NCBI GenBank assembly: GCA_021442155.1
Contig: CM038218.1
Span: 61,098,268-61,162,267 of the forward strand
Direction: 5' to 3'
Length of the DNA stretch: 64,000 bases
DNA from: Cymbidium sinense
Taxonomy: Eukaryota; Streptophyta; Magnoliopsida; Asparagales; Orchidaceae
A program made the position numbers and the translations under genes. The notes under the pieces are model-generated. The model saw only the letters and a program-made list of their open reading frames with translations. It was not told the DNA's origin and did no database searches. Positions 48,016-59,800 of the stretch are shown here, piece by piece (within the stretch, counting starts at the first letter, position 1; each line of letters begins with the position of its first letter).

Positions 48016-49839
48016 TTTTTCAAGTAATAAAAATTATTCAAATAAAGCGTAATCTTACATAGTTGCATGACTGCAATATGCTACTAATCCAATTTTCTTA
48101 GCTAATGTGTTGAAGTAAGATGGTTAAGCACGTAGGGAGATTTCCTTTTTATGAAATGCTTAGCTTTTAGCTCTATTATTTATCCAAGCAATTTTGTTTG
48201 GACTTTGGATAATATTAATTTTTTATTAATGGCTTTGAAAAGAAATTAATTAGGTTGAATAAATATTTTTTATATATTTGCATCTTAAATATAATTTTAA
48301 AAAATTTTGACATTAAAAATACAATAGAAATGATGATTATTTAGTATTAACTATTGTGTTTAAATTTAATTAAATCATGATTATATCATATTCCAATGAG
48401 AGTCATAATTATTGGGAAAATTTGAGTAAATTTAATTACAAATTTATATATATAATATATGTATAGTACTTAAACTCAAGACTTCTTAGTTAAAAATATA
48501 AGCTCTCAGACTTAATTTTTATCTAAAAGTTGCAAAACTCTTGTTTTTGAGCTCCGCGTGCTAGAATTTATTTTTATTGGAGAGACAAAATTATGAATAT
48601 TGAAACTGGAAAGTGAGAAAAAAATTTATATGAATATATTTTAATATAATTTATGTCAAAACCTAGAAGACAAATTCTCTGAATTAAAGATATGCTTAAA
48701 ATTTAAAAAAAAAAATCAAAAAAAGGAAAGGCCATGAATTAAAATTTTAAAAAATAAATATTTTCTAATATTAAATATTTATCTTCTAATATTAGGTATT
48801 TATCTTTTTTTTTTTGTTCCTATAAATTTCATCATGGTATCCTTCTAAAAATTTTTTTTCCAGTAAAAGCGTGCTTGTCGCATTTCTTGTTATGGGCGTC
48901 ATTGGTGTCTTAAAATAGTATAAATCTTAAAATAGTATAAATGGGCCCTTTCACAATTTTGTGCCGCTGAATGGCCCTTTTCTTGGGCCATGGCGAGCTT
49001 ATATATTTGTAAATACCATAACAAAATATTGAATATTTGATATAATTTTATTAAAATTTTAAAAATTTAAGTGATAATTTGAAAATAGTCTAGTTTCGGG
49101 TACTCATATAATATATGCAATTGTTTTTTTTTACTAGCATGTGATTTATTATGTTATAAATTAGATTTAAATTTTTTTATATGATATTAAAGATTATGAT
49201 ATTATATATATAAAAATTAAAATTTATATCTAATATATAAAAATTGTGTAAAATGTACATAAATTATACTAATAATATCAATAATTAAAAAAAAAAATAG
49301 AGATGTCTATCTTTCTCAATTCATTCCTAAAATAAAAAATATTCTCTAGATATTATCAATTAAAAGACTCTAATCATTACTCTCTTTTTAATTAACTGAG
49401 ACATGTTACTGAAATACTCTGTTTGCAGCTAATTAATTATCAGATTATTATAATAATTTGTGAAAATTCTACCATGTTTTTGGAGTTTACCTTCATTTCT
49501 TTCCGGCCAAAGTTCATATTTATCCTTCATCTTGTATGTATTTATATATAGCGAATATTATTTAATTAAAATGAGTTAAAAATCATTAAATTTATCTTGC
49601 GACAAGTGTATTATAGATTTTAATTGACTATTATTCTATGCAGTTTTTTTTTTTTGAAAATTAAATTTTCTAATTTTCTCATTCAATGTAGAAAATTTTA
49701 ATTTAAATATTTTCATAAAAAGTTTTTTTTAATATATAAATGATTTTCAAAATGTTCTTCCATATAGGCCATGTAGCCTTATGATTAAAAATTTGAGGTG
49801 TCGTTAAGTAATTCAAATCAAATGAATTTAATGGCTGAC
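47436..49839. other. AT-rich intergenic DNA, no gene seen
   Basis: It includes a (TA)n microsatellite at 47947-48012 and several A/T homopolymer runs. A GC-richer patch at 48860-48995 has the duplicate phrase CTTAAAATAGTATAAAT but no frame or known element. Confidence 0.55.
47947..48012. repeat. (TA)n microsatellite
   Basis: TA repeats with one TTTA interruption. Confidence 0.95.
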
Positions 49840-50160
49840 CAAATGCTTTATTAATGGGTCAAAAATCTCAACCCGATTGACCCGAACACGACCCGAAGGA
49901 TTTATTGAGACATGTATTAGGCCAAAATCAAATTAAAATTGAGTCAAATTAGGGTTCATAGATAAAAAATTAGGTCAATTTCGAAGTTTGTAGATAAAAA
50001 ATGAGTCAAATCTTAGGTCAAAATGCCAATTTTAAGAGATCAACTCAACTTGACCGAATAATTAAACGTCATTTTCACCCTAACCGATAAAAAATTATTC
50101 GAAACTAAAATCTAGATTTTTCAAGTCAGGTTATCATGTCGCGTCAATTTTTGACACTCC
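49840..50160. repeat. Possible dispersed repeat with GACCCGAACACGACCCG
   Basis: A local run of CCCGATTGACCCGAACACGACCCG and scattered GGTCAAA phrases ends near CGTCAATTTTTGACACTCCTAC. Such CCCGACCCG-type sequence is common in plant dispersed repeats, but no termini are evident. Confidence 0.3.
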
Positions 50161-50940
50161 TACTTATGATTCTAATTTCATTGAATTCAAAATATTTAAT
50201 GAACGGAATATTTCTTATTGCTTGTTTTATCTGTTTTTATAGTAATTTATTTAATTATTTATTACATGTATTAGAGAAGATCATTGGATAATATAGAAGT
50301 TTACGCCAATATCAAGTTTTATTCCTATATTTCGTCAATTAAAGCTATTTAATATTTTTATAATTAATTAATTATTTATTGAATCATTTCGTTGCTCGTT
50401 GGTAAAAATATATTTAGAAATAATAAATTTATTCTAATTCATTTTGTGAACAAAAAATAAATGAATAAATTAGAATGCTCATTTAAATTCCAAAAAAATA
50501 TATATTGATTTCTTACCCAGTTCAAATAACTCATCATTTAAGAAAATAATATATATTTTTCAAATTTTGATCAATTAATAGGTGTTAATTAGTTAGTAAA
50601 TTCTTCAGATTTTTTTGTCAAAATAGTAGGCTTGAATTCTCTTATTTCAAAATTTGTTCTTATCGATGCAAATTTTTGAAAAAGAAGGGGTTTTACATAA
50701 AAATCATTGATTTTTTCATTTATAAATAATATTTAAGTTTTGAGATATTTATATACAGCACATAATTTTTATATATTTATATTTCTAATATTCAAATATA
50801 AATATAATATCTAAATTTTATTATTATTATTAAAATAATATTTTAAAAATTCATCTTTTGAAGTATAAGAATTTTAAATATTAAATATATAAATGTATAA
50901 AAACTATATTTCCTTTAAGCTTTTATATATGTTTATAGTA
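50161..50940. other. AT-rich DNA upstream of TPLATE, no gene seen
   Basis: Mostly A/T with short homopolymers; no ORF or RNA gene supported. The distal part of the TPLATE promoter may lie here. Confidence 0.5.
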
Positions 50941-50944
50941 TTAA

Positions 50945-51206
50945 TATAAAGTTTAAATATATGTAAATGAAGAATTGAGTGACAGCTGAATGAGCGAGCC
51001 CATTAATGGCCCGTTGATAGACCTCTTCATTTCTCTTCGCCATTTCTTCCCAAACTCGCGTCACTCCCAAAACCGAGCAAAGAAGGAGAACCGCTCTGAC
51101 CTCCAGCTCCAATTCGATGCCCGTCACCAACAGGCGGTGACATCGCCGGCTAAAACTTATAGTTCTAACTAGATCCCTGTTATTGAATCCCTAAACCTGC
51201 CACGCA
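50945..51206 (+). promoter_or_regulatory. TPLATE core promoter and 5' leader
   Basis: A TATAAAG box lies at 50945-50951. The sequence AGCCCATTAATGGCCCGTTG at about 50997-51016 holds a TGGGCT-type site II element (on the minus strand), the TCP-binding motif of housekeeping and cell-cycle genes. The leader is GC-richer and includes CCCTAAACC (51189-51197), a telo-box-like motif, 10 nt before the ATG. The transcript start is not determined; about 51000 or a little later is plausible. The start ATG has G at -3 and +4. Confidence 0.5.
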
Positions 51207-52319
51207 ATGGACATCCTCATCGCCCAGATCCAGGCGGACCTCCGCTCCAACGACGCCCTCCGGCAGTCCGGGGCCCTCCTCCAGGCTCTACAGCAGTCGG
51301 CCGCCGGGCGCGACATATCTGCCGTTTCCAAGTCCACCGTGGATGAGATCATCGCTTCCCCAGCCTCCGCCGTCTGCAAGAAACTCGCCTTCGACCTCAT
51401 CCGCTCCACCCGCCTCACTCACGATCTCTGGGAAACTGTATGCTCCGGTGTCCGCACCGACCTCGACTTTCCTGATCCTGACGTTGCTGCTGCCGCCATT
51501 TCCATCCTCTCCGCCGTTCCTTCGCACCGACTTTCCAAGCTTATCTCCGACTGCCACAAGGAGATCTCGAACTGCTTCGACTCCCCCAGCGACAACCTGC
51601 GGTTCGCTGTCACGGAGACTCTTGGATGCATTCTCGCTCGCGATGACCTCGTGCTGCTCTGTGAGAATAGCGTCGGTCTCGTGGACCGCGTTTCTAACTG
51701 GTGGATGCGGATCGGGAACAATATGCTTGACCGTTCGGATACTGTCTGCAAGATCGCCTTTGAATCCATTGGCCGATTGTTCCAGGAGTTCGAATCCAAG
51801 AGGATGAGCCGCCTTGCTGGGGATAAGCTCATTGATACCGAGAATTCTCTTGCGATACGGTCCAACTGGGTTGTGAATGCCATTGATCTCGTGTGGAAGA
51901 AGAGGAACGTTCTGATACAGAGGTCGATGATTCTTCCAGTAGAAAACTTTAGGATCACGGTATTTCCTCTTGTGTATGCTGCAAAGTCCGTGGCTTCCGG
52001 TGCGGTGGAGGTGTTTCGTAGGCTCTCGAAGTCAGGAGGAACTGCAGTTGATGCCTTAAGCGCGGAGAAGATTGTGGGAGTTTCTGATGTTGTCTCGCAT
52101 TTACTGCCGTTCTTGAGCTCACTGGATCCACCGCTGATATTTGAGGTTGGAATTAATATGCTGTCGTTGGCTGATGTTCCTGGTGGGAAACCGGAGTGGG
52201 CTTCTGCCTCCATTATTGCAATTCTCACTCTTTGGGACAGGCAGGAATTTTCATCTGCTAGAGAAAGCATTGTAAGAGCTGTTGTTAACAATCTCCACCT
52301 CCTTGATCTTAGCATGCAG
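51207..52319 (+). CDS. TPLATE: TPLATE exon 1
   Basis: Codes residues 1-371 (exactly 371 codons), most of the helical-repeat trunk. The donor is CAG|GTATTT at 52319/52320. The open frame runs on to 52391 inside the intron, but homology ends at LDLSMQ. GC content falls from very high in the first 300 bp to moderate at the end. The 298-residue antisense ORF (51419-52315) is a shadow of this GC-rich exon. Confidence 0.95.
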
Positions 52320-53749
52320 GTATTTCATCCCTTTTTTTTCCTTAGCAATATGTTTCTTCTCATATTCAACTATGGAGTGAATAGGGCCTGAGAATTTTAC
52401 TCAACAATCGAAGATAAGGTGAAAATTGTGTTGGTTTTAGGTTTGGATCAAAACCAACAAGCAGGCAAATAAGACAGGTCTAGCTCAAATTGAACTTAAT
52501 TAAATTTTTTCTTTATTGAATCAAGCTAATTCAATATTGGATCAAATTTTATATGCATGCATGCATTTGTATCAGCATTATTAGCCTTGTTCAAACCACT
52601 CGGGGTATGCTGTAATGAATGTATTTACAATAATACATGCATGCATGATGCATGTGTCATGGGCTTGCAAAGCTAGCACTTCTTTGTCTATGCAACCGTA
52701 GGATCATCCAATCCTAAGTTAACCTTCAGTTGCACTTACTCATAAGAACTCGAGAGAAGATATCTCTAAAATTCTTGTCAGCTCTTAATTTGTGATGTTA
52801 TCCATAGGCCTCTTCTACTAATATTAAGTAGTATCCTAACTTTCATCCATCATGATAAATATAGGAGTTATAGTTATCTAATAAACTTGAAAAAACTTCT
52901 ACAAGGTTCCATAACTTCTTTGATGTTCCGAAGGTTAAATCTATCTCATCATATAGGATTCCAACTTATCAAGAGATGATCCCATGTGATTCCTAAGAAG
53001 AACAATGACGCATCAAAGTAGAGACCTTATCATTGCTTGAATATACATGGATGTGGAATGAGTTTGCCAATTTGTTCAACCTTGGCCTTTTTTTATCTAT
53101 TTTGGCGACTCCCTCATGACATCCTTACATGAAGTGCCTGAGCATTTTCGGGGGCTCTCGACTTGTCTTGTTCTTCAGCAATCAATACCTTAGCTAGTCT
53201 AAACACAATGGTGACCATCGTTTTCTTTTTGGATTTGTACTTAAGCATGTAATCGAATTTCACAATGAAGTTCATTTAGAAAGCCTATTTTGAGGTGAGC
53301 TTCTTTTTTGTTTGGTTGTAAATCATTTTTTCAATTTATATATCTTTCCCTCATTTTTTGTACACAAGAAAAATTATGCTACATTTTAGTCTTATGATTG
53401 CATCTCAGCAAGTTGAGAGGAAATTAATTCTATGGTTACTCCTCTCTTTGACATTAATGCATCATAAAGTTACAAGCTCTACTCGGTAATCTCATGGTTT
53501 TATGGTATTGTGACAAACTTCAATCCTATAAATAAAAAATTGAAACATAATCTTTTAGAAAAGAAAAACAGTGATAGTCTAGTATTATTTTGTTATAAGA
53601 TGGAATTAGGCTACAATCTCCGTAAAAAAAAAATAAAGGAAAAGAAGCTACAATCTTCTTTGATTCTTTTCTCTGAGTTTGGCCTTACCTGTATTTAGAC
53701 TAGGGGATTGAGTGTTGGAAAGTGATGAGCGGATGTGCGTGCATTTGTG

Positions 53750-53809
<60 letters not shown>

Positions 53810-56800
53810 CTTTGAAAACCAGAGATTGATGAGTTTTGTGAGAGGGAGAGAGGATGGAGAGACAAGTTTTAACATTATGGTGCAACTTCAATGGATAGTT
53901 GATTCTTATCCTGAAGCTCACTTTGACCTTTAACATTTGAAATGACATCTGGTTATCAACAAAAACCTTGTTTTTATCCTTCCAAAACTTTTATGTAGTG
54001 TTGGTTGATGACACGTGGAGGTAGGAAGCCTATTTATTAAAAAACGTATATGATGATTGATAACATGTGGTCAGGAGGTGTGAAACCTATTCAGTAAAGA
54101 AAGAATATTATGAGAGAGAGAAGTTCCCTTTATCTTTAATGTTTATATAAACTATGCCTTTATATGTGCAAGTAAACACTAAATATCTTTCATCCTTCCA
54201 AAGCTCTTGTTTAGGCATCAATTGATTTGTTGTGAGGTTGATAAACAGTATAAAGTATGATTAGTTTGCTCTCATATAGGTGTTTGAGGTGCTTCGTAAG
54301 CATTTTCCTTGTGCTTATGCAGTAGATGGTGTTTATTGAATTTTCCAAAATGCATTTCTCATTTAAATCTAACTTGCTTTGAAAAAAATCAAGCAGTAAA
54401 AAAATTCATTCAAAAGAAGCTTAAGTATTGACTGAATACATGCTAAGGATGTTGGAAAGGATAAGCATTCCACTTAGGTGTGTAGCAGTTAAGATTGAAG
54501 TTAATGTTGTCTCAATGCTTTTGTTACCTATTGGTATTTTCTACGCTATGCTCGAACAAGTTTCAAGCTTAGCAGATTGAAGAATTGTCAGCTTTCATCC
54601 TGCAGGTTTCATTGTTTAAGAGGCTTCTTCTTATGGTGAGAAACTTGAGGGCAGAGTCTGACCGCATGCATGCTTTGGCATGCATTTGTCGTACAGCTAT
54701 TTGTGTTGATCTTTTTGCAAAGGAAAGTGTGCGCAGGGGCCAGAAGCCTCTTCCTGGGACAGACATTACTTCACTTTTTGAAGATGTCAGAATATATGAT
54801 GATCTGAACAGTATATCAAGTAAAAGCTTGTTTAGGGAGGAACTTGTTGCTTCACTGGTGGAAAGCTGTTTCCAACTATCTCTACCGCTGCCTGAACAGA
54901 AAAATTCTGGTACTGAGAGCAGAGTTATTGGTGCTTTGGCTTATGGAACTGGCTATGGTGCACTAAATTGGACAGAGTCAGCCTTGGAGGTTGTGGAAGT
55001 TTGCAGGCCTTGTGTTATGTGGGACTGTGACGGGCGAACTTATGCTATAGATTGTTATTTGAAGTTGCTTGTAAGACTTTGTCATATATATGATACAAGA
55101 GGAGGGGTTAAAACAATTAAAGATGGTGCTTCTCAGGATCAGATTTTGAATGAGACAAGACTAAGAAATTTACAACTACAGCTGCTCAAAGATCTCCGTG
55201 AGGTTAGTATCATGTTAATTTTGGAACACTTAGTATGCATTAATGGTTATTTTCTGTTTTAAATCTTCAATATGAACTAATGCGTGGTAAATATAATATA
55301 TATTTTTCTAGACACTTGCAATAGAAAAATCTTTTTGTAATGATTGTAAGATGATTATGGAAGAATATTTTTCCATAACATGAATTGGTAGTTATGATGT
55401 ATATTTATCTTAGGAGTATAAAAAAGCCTTCTAAGGAAATAATTATCTTGGAATAAAATGGTTAATTGAAAGATGTAAAATTGTTAATGTTTCATGTTAG
55501 CTTGCTAGAGAGGCGAACTGAAGTTTTTTAAGTTAAGTCAAAGCTATTGGGATAAGATGACCAATTCTATTAATAAGATGGCTTTAGAGGTTATAGGAAA
55601 GTCTAAAAGTTGACGAGATATTATTATAGAGACATGGTGGTAGAGTGAGGAGGTGCAAAAGATGATCGAAGAAAACAAAATTAAGAGTGATAAGTGATAA
55701 ATAGTTAAATACTACTGAGGCTTATAGTAATTACTTGAAGGCTATAGAGGTCTTGTGAATATGGTCGTATATAAGTCAAGAACTACAACATTTGATGATT
55801 TATATAATATGCTTAAAAAAACACAAAAATGAGATATGCAAAATTGCTAAGACAAGGAGGTAAGACATATAGAGATTTTAATAAAATTAGATGCATTTGA
55901 GAAGACAATAATATTTTAGTTAAAGATGAAAATAAAATTTCACCATTACAATTATAATAGAAAGATCTTAATATCAACTTTTTTATGAAGGGATAAAAAT
56001 AATAAAAGTCAATAAATAGTACATAAAATATTAGTATAAAATTTTATGTAATAAAAATTATAAAATGTCAATCATATTCATTGTTTTATATAATAATTTT
56101 CTTTGATTTTATTGATTAAGGAGTAAAAGATTTTGAGATTGAAGATGCATAAGATTTGAAGGAGATACCAATGAGGATGAGGAGGTGAGAAAGCAATAAC
56201 TATGATGATATGAATACCCTTGTAAGTGATTTGGGTGGGAGAAACTTTTGAATTGGGAATGTTTAAGAGTCTGTTTGGGCTAGCTTTTTGAAAAGCTGGT
56301 TGTAAAACTGTTGTGGATAAAACAATTTTTTGAAAAAGTTGTGTGCGTTACAAATATTTTTCTTTTTAAAACTTTCAAAAAATAGTTTTTTTACATTCAC
56401 CACACTCTAACAGCTCTGATTCTCAAAGCAACTTTTTCACCACAAAATTTTTTGAAAAATAGTCAAAAAGCTGGTAGCCAAACGAAGTTGTTTTGTTTTT
56501 TGGCTGCTTTCTGAAAAAACAAAATAGTCAGAAAGCTGTCCCAAACGCACCCTAAGTTAAAACTAGCTTTTTAAAATAAAATGCTTATTTATTTATTTTA
56601 GACTTTTTATTTATGATTGTTTTTCTTAGACTTCTTACTTATTGTTGAGTGCTTGTATGATTTTTTATGTTGTTACTTTGAGATTTTTGGTTTCCTCTTA
56701 ACCGCTTTTTAAAGAGGGAAACTAAACTCAAATTTTCATGATGTTACTTATTCTTGAGTCTAAGGAGATTACACTCAAATGCTTTATTTTATATTTTTAA

Positions 56801-59800
56801 ATTAATTTTATGGCTTAATTTTGAGGCTTACACCTCAAAATGCCTTGACACTTGCACATTGTCTCATAAAAGCCAACACTTCAAAACTTGATTGTGCAAT
56901 TTTAAACCTGGGTGGTGAAAGAATATCAATTAATATTATCAGATGATAAAATGATATTTCTATGAGATGAGTTTAAGTATTTTGTATCAATTATTCAAAA
57001 AACAAGAAAAATAAATAAGGATATAATTTTAGAGGTTAAGTTTGAGTTGGTAACATAGATTCTGAAAAAACAAAATAGTCAGAAAGCTGTCCCAAACGCA
57101 CCCTAAGTTAAAACTAGCTTTTTAAAATAAAATGCTTATTTATTTATTTTAGACTTTTTATTTATGATTGTTTTTCTTAGACTTCTTACTTACTGTTGAG
57201 TGCTTGTATGATTTTTTATGTTGTTACTTTGAGATTTTTGGTTTCCTCTTAACCGCTTTTAAAGAGGGAAACTAAACTCAAATTTTCATGATGTTACTTA
57301 TTCTTGAGTCTAAGGAGATTACACTCAAATGCTTTATTTTATATTTTTAAATTAATTTTATATTTAATTTTGAGGCTTACACCTCAAAATGCCTTGACAC
57401 TTGCACATTGTCTCATAAAAGCCAACACTTCAAAACTTGATTGTGCAATTTTAAACCTTGGGTGGGAGTGGTATGAAAGAATATCAATTAATATTATCAG
57501 ATGATAAAATGATATTTCTATGAGATGAGTTTAAGTATTTTGTATCAATTATTCAAAAAATAAGAAAAATAAATAAGGATATAATTCTAGAGGTTAAGTT
57601 TGAGTTGGTAAAATAGAGAAATACCTTGACCTATATTATGTGATAAAAGGAAATCATGGAAATTTAAGGATAAATTTTAAAAATTGTGATTAAGCTAATT
57701 ATGCTGTGTTGATTCATTAGTTGGGTAATAATAAAGTCACTAATAGCTAAATTGAGTGTTGTAGAATGAAAATTTTAAGCTTGATCTGTGACAAAGCAAG
57801 GAAAAGGAAATTGACGAATGATTATATTAAGGGAATAGTTGAAGTAGCATTGTCTTAGAGATCGGATAAGTTGAAAATAAATTAAGGTGGTTTGGATATA
57901 AAGGATGTAAGAAATAGTCATAAATATTATCTATTACAACTAGAAGTTGTTTTAAAAAAATTGTGGAGAATTGGTTCAACACCTTATGTAGCACTCTTAA
58001 TTGGAAGGATTGGAAATTGAGGATTTATACAAATGACTCAAATGCAATGTTTGGATAAGGCTAATGCTGACAATAATGATGATGGTGATGCATTTGGATT
58101 TCATATGATTGCTGACCAGAAAAAATATTGCATTTTGTCAGGTTCATACACCAAGAATCTGTGCACGTTTGATTTGGTCTATTGCGGAACACTTTGATCT
58201 TGAAGGTCTGGATCCGCTTCTAGCTGATGATCCTGAAGATCCTCTAAACATCCTTATTTCTAACATGCACAAGGTGTTTTTCAGTAGTGATTCATCTGCA
58301 ATCACTTCTAACAGGCTTCAAGATGTACAGGCTGTCCTACTCTGTGCACAACATTTGGGATCAAGGAATGCACGAGCTGGCCAACTTCTGAGTAAAGAAC
58401 TTGAAGATTTTAGAAATAATGTGTTAGCTGATTCTGTTAACAAGCATCAGTGCCGTTACATTTTGCAGATTATCAAATATGTTACTAGTCACCCAGAGAA
58501 AAGGTTTGTTTTTATGTCTAGTCTATATGTTATGCCTGCTTTTTTTGTTCAATTGAATTGCGTGGTTCTCTTTTTGTATGTACTGGTCTGATGCATAATA
58601 CTTATTTTACACTTGTGTTTATGTATGTTCATTTATTTATCTTTGTATATATATGAAAATCTTTCTATATTTATGTCTTCATGGTTCCCACTCCATCTCC
58701 TTCCCAATGTTTCTATCTTTCTGAATTTTAATCAAAGAGTCCTGGACCTCACATGTAAAATGGATCCAGTTTCAAGTTGACTACATAATGTGGTTATTTA
58801 ATACCCTATGCCACTTTATAGTAGGTGTTAAAAATTCTAAGCTACTATAATCTCTATTCCTTAAACTGGACTGAAAATCGTGGGGCTATGAAAATGTAGT
58901 TTTAAATATATTAGTACATGAAATGAGTAATTTGTCAAGTGAGCTGAAGTTCTAAACCAATCACTGCATAAATTTATTGGCTATATTTATCAATGGAGAG
59001 TTATGTATGGCGGTGATTTACGTTGACCTTCAACTATTATCTTGAGATTCAGGAATAATAGTCAATAAAAATGATGTAAGTGGGGTTTATCACTGCACAA
59101 GTTGAAAAATCATGCGTAAGGAATAAGTCCCTGAACATGTAGTTGTCCACAAGCAAGAATTTTGACATGGGTTCCATCTGGTGGCTAAAAGTAACAGATT
59201 TTATCACAAGTTTGCATTTTGAATGTTTAAGGTGATTGAATGGGATAGCTTATATTGTTTTTTATGAGGATGATTTCAATATCTCTTCCACAGAACTGAT
59301 AAAATTAACGAGTAGCTGTAGAAGGAACGGAGGTGTACCTTTAAGATTCAGCGGCGTTTTTTGTTTTCTGAGAGAGAGGATTATTATTTTAATTTGATTA
59401 TGTGAATCCTTGATTATCCTAGCTATAGATGGTATTTAACATTTCTTTTTGTTTAATTGATCATTTATGGATTTATTTTAAGATATGCTGTAGCGTTGGT
59501 GCCTTCTGGTTCCTGCTTATATATATTTTGACCCACGCTTTTTTGTTTGGTTGTAATTCTAGTTTTTTTTTTTGTTTTTTTTTTTGATTAGGACATGGCT
59601 CTTAATATTGTTGCATTCTCGCATCATTTACAATAGTAATTTCAAGTACTTTGTTCTATATTTTGTACACGTGTTATTAAAGTAATGTACTGTGATACAG
59701 GCTGAAGATTCATCTTAACAATAGTAATACCATTGTCCAGTTTCTTACCCGCTATTTTTTAAGTTTGGAATGTAGTTATCGTGGTTACCAATTCTATGAT

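Larger units (their letters stand above)
52320..54605 (+). other. TPLATE intron 1
   Basis: A 2,286-bp GT-AG intron with acceptor TTTCATCCTGCAG at 54605. It contains a TA/GA microsatellite (53749-53808) and a possible gypsy gag remnant (about 52700-53300, minus strand). Near 54003-54095 a phrase TTGATGACACGTGGAGG recurs diverged as TTGATAACATGTGGTCAGG. ORFs 53510-53948 are chance. Confidence 0.85.
55510..58060 (+). mobile_element. RTE-type LINE remnant, 5'-truncated and interrupted
   Basis: In gene sense, broken frames give ETWW then SEEVQKMIEENK (about 55630-55690), FDDLYNMLKK (about 55792-55820), SFKYFVSIIQKTRKINKD (about 56970-57025 and again 57525-57575), and finally RKLTNDYIKGIVEVAL (about 57805-57850) and LNWKDWKLRIY (about 57990-58025). 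These follow the order linker, RT thumb region and C-terminus of plant RTE ORFs. The endonuclease is missing, as in 5'-truncated LINEs. About 0.8 kb between 56110 and 56950, with the MITE, is unrelated and probably inserted. Not active. Confidence 0.65.
55203..58141 (+). other. TPLATE intron 2
   Basis: A 2,939-bp GT-AG intron, acceptor TTGCATTTTGTCAG. Most of it is transposon: an RTE LINE remnant, a MITE and a 551-bp tandem duplication, described separately. Confidence 0.9.

Noticed and set aside
51343..51807. 154-residue plus-strand ORF in another frame
   Set aside because: Overlaps TPLATE exon 1 out of frame; Ser/Pro/Thr-rich shadow with no domain.
51419..52315. 298-residue antisense ORF
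   Set aside because: It is opposite to TPLATE exon 1, has no family, and exists because of the GC-rich third positions of the sense exon.
54585..54605. ATG at 54585 or 58109 as alternative TPLATE starts
   Set aside because: Both precede canonical AG acceptors, and homology to TPLATE begins exactly at the exon borders 54606 and 58142.
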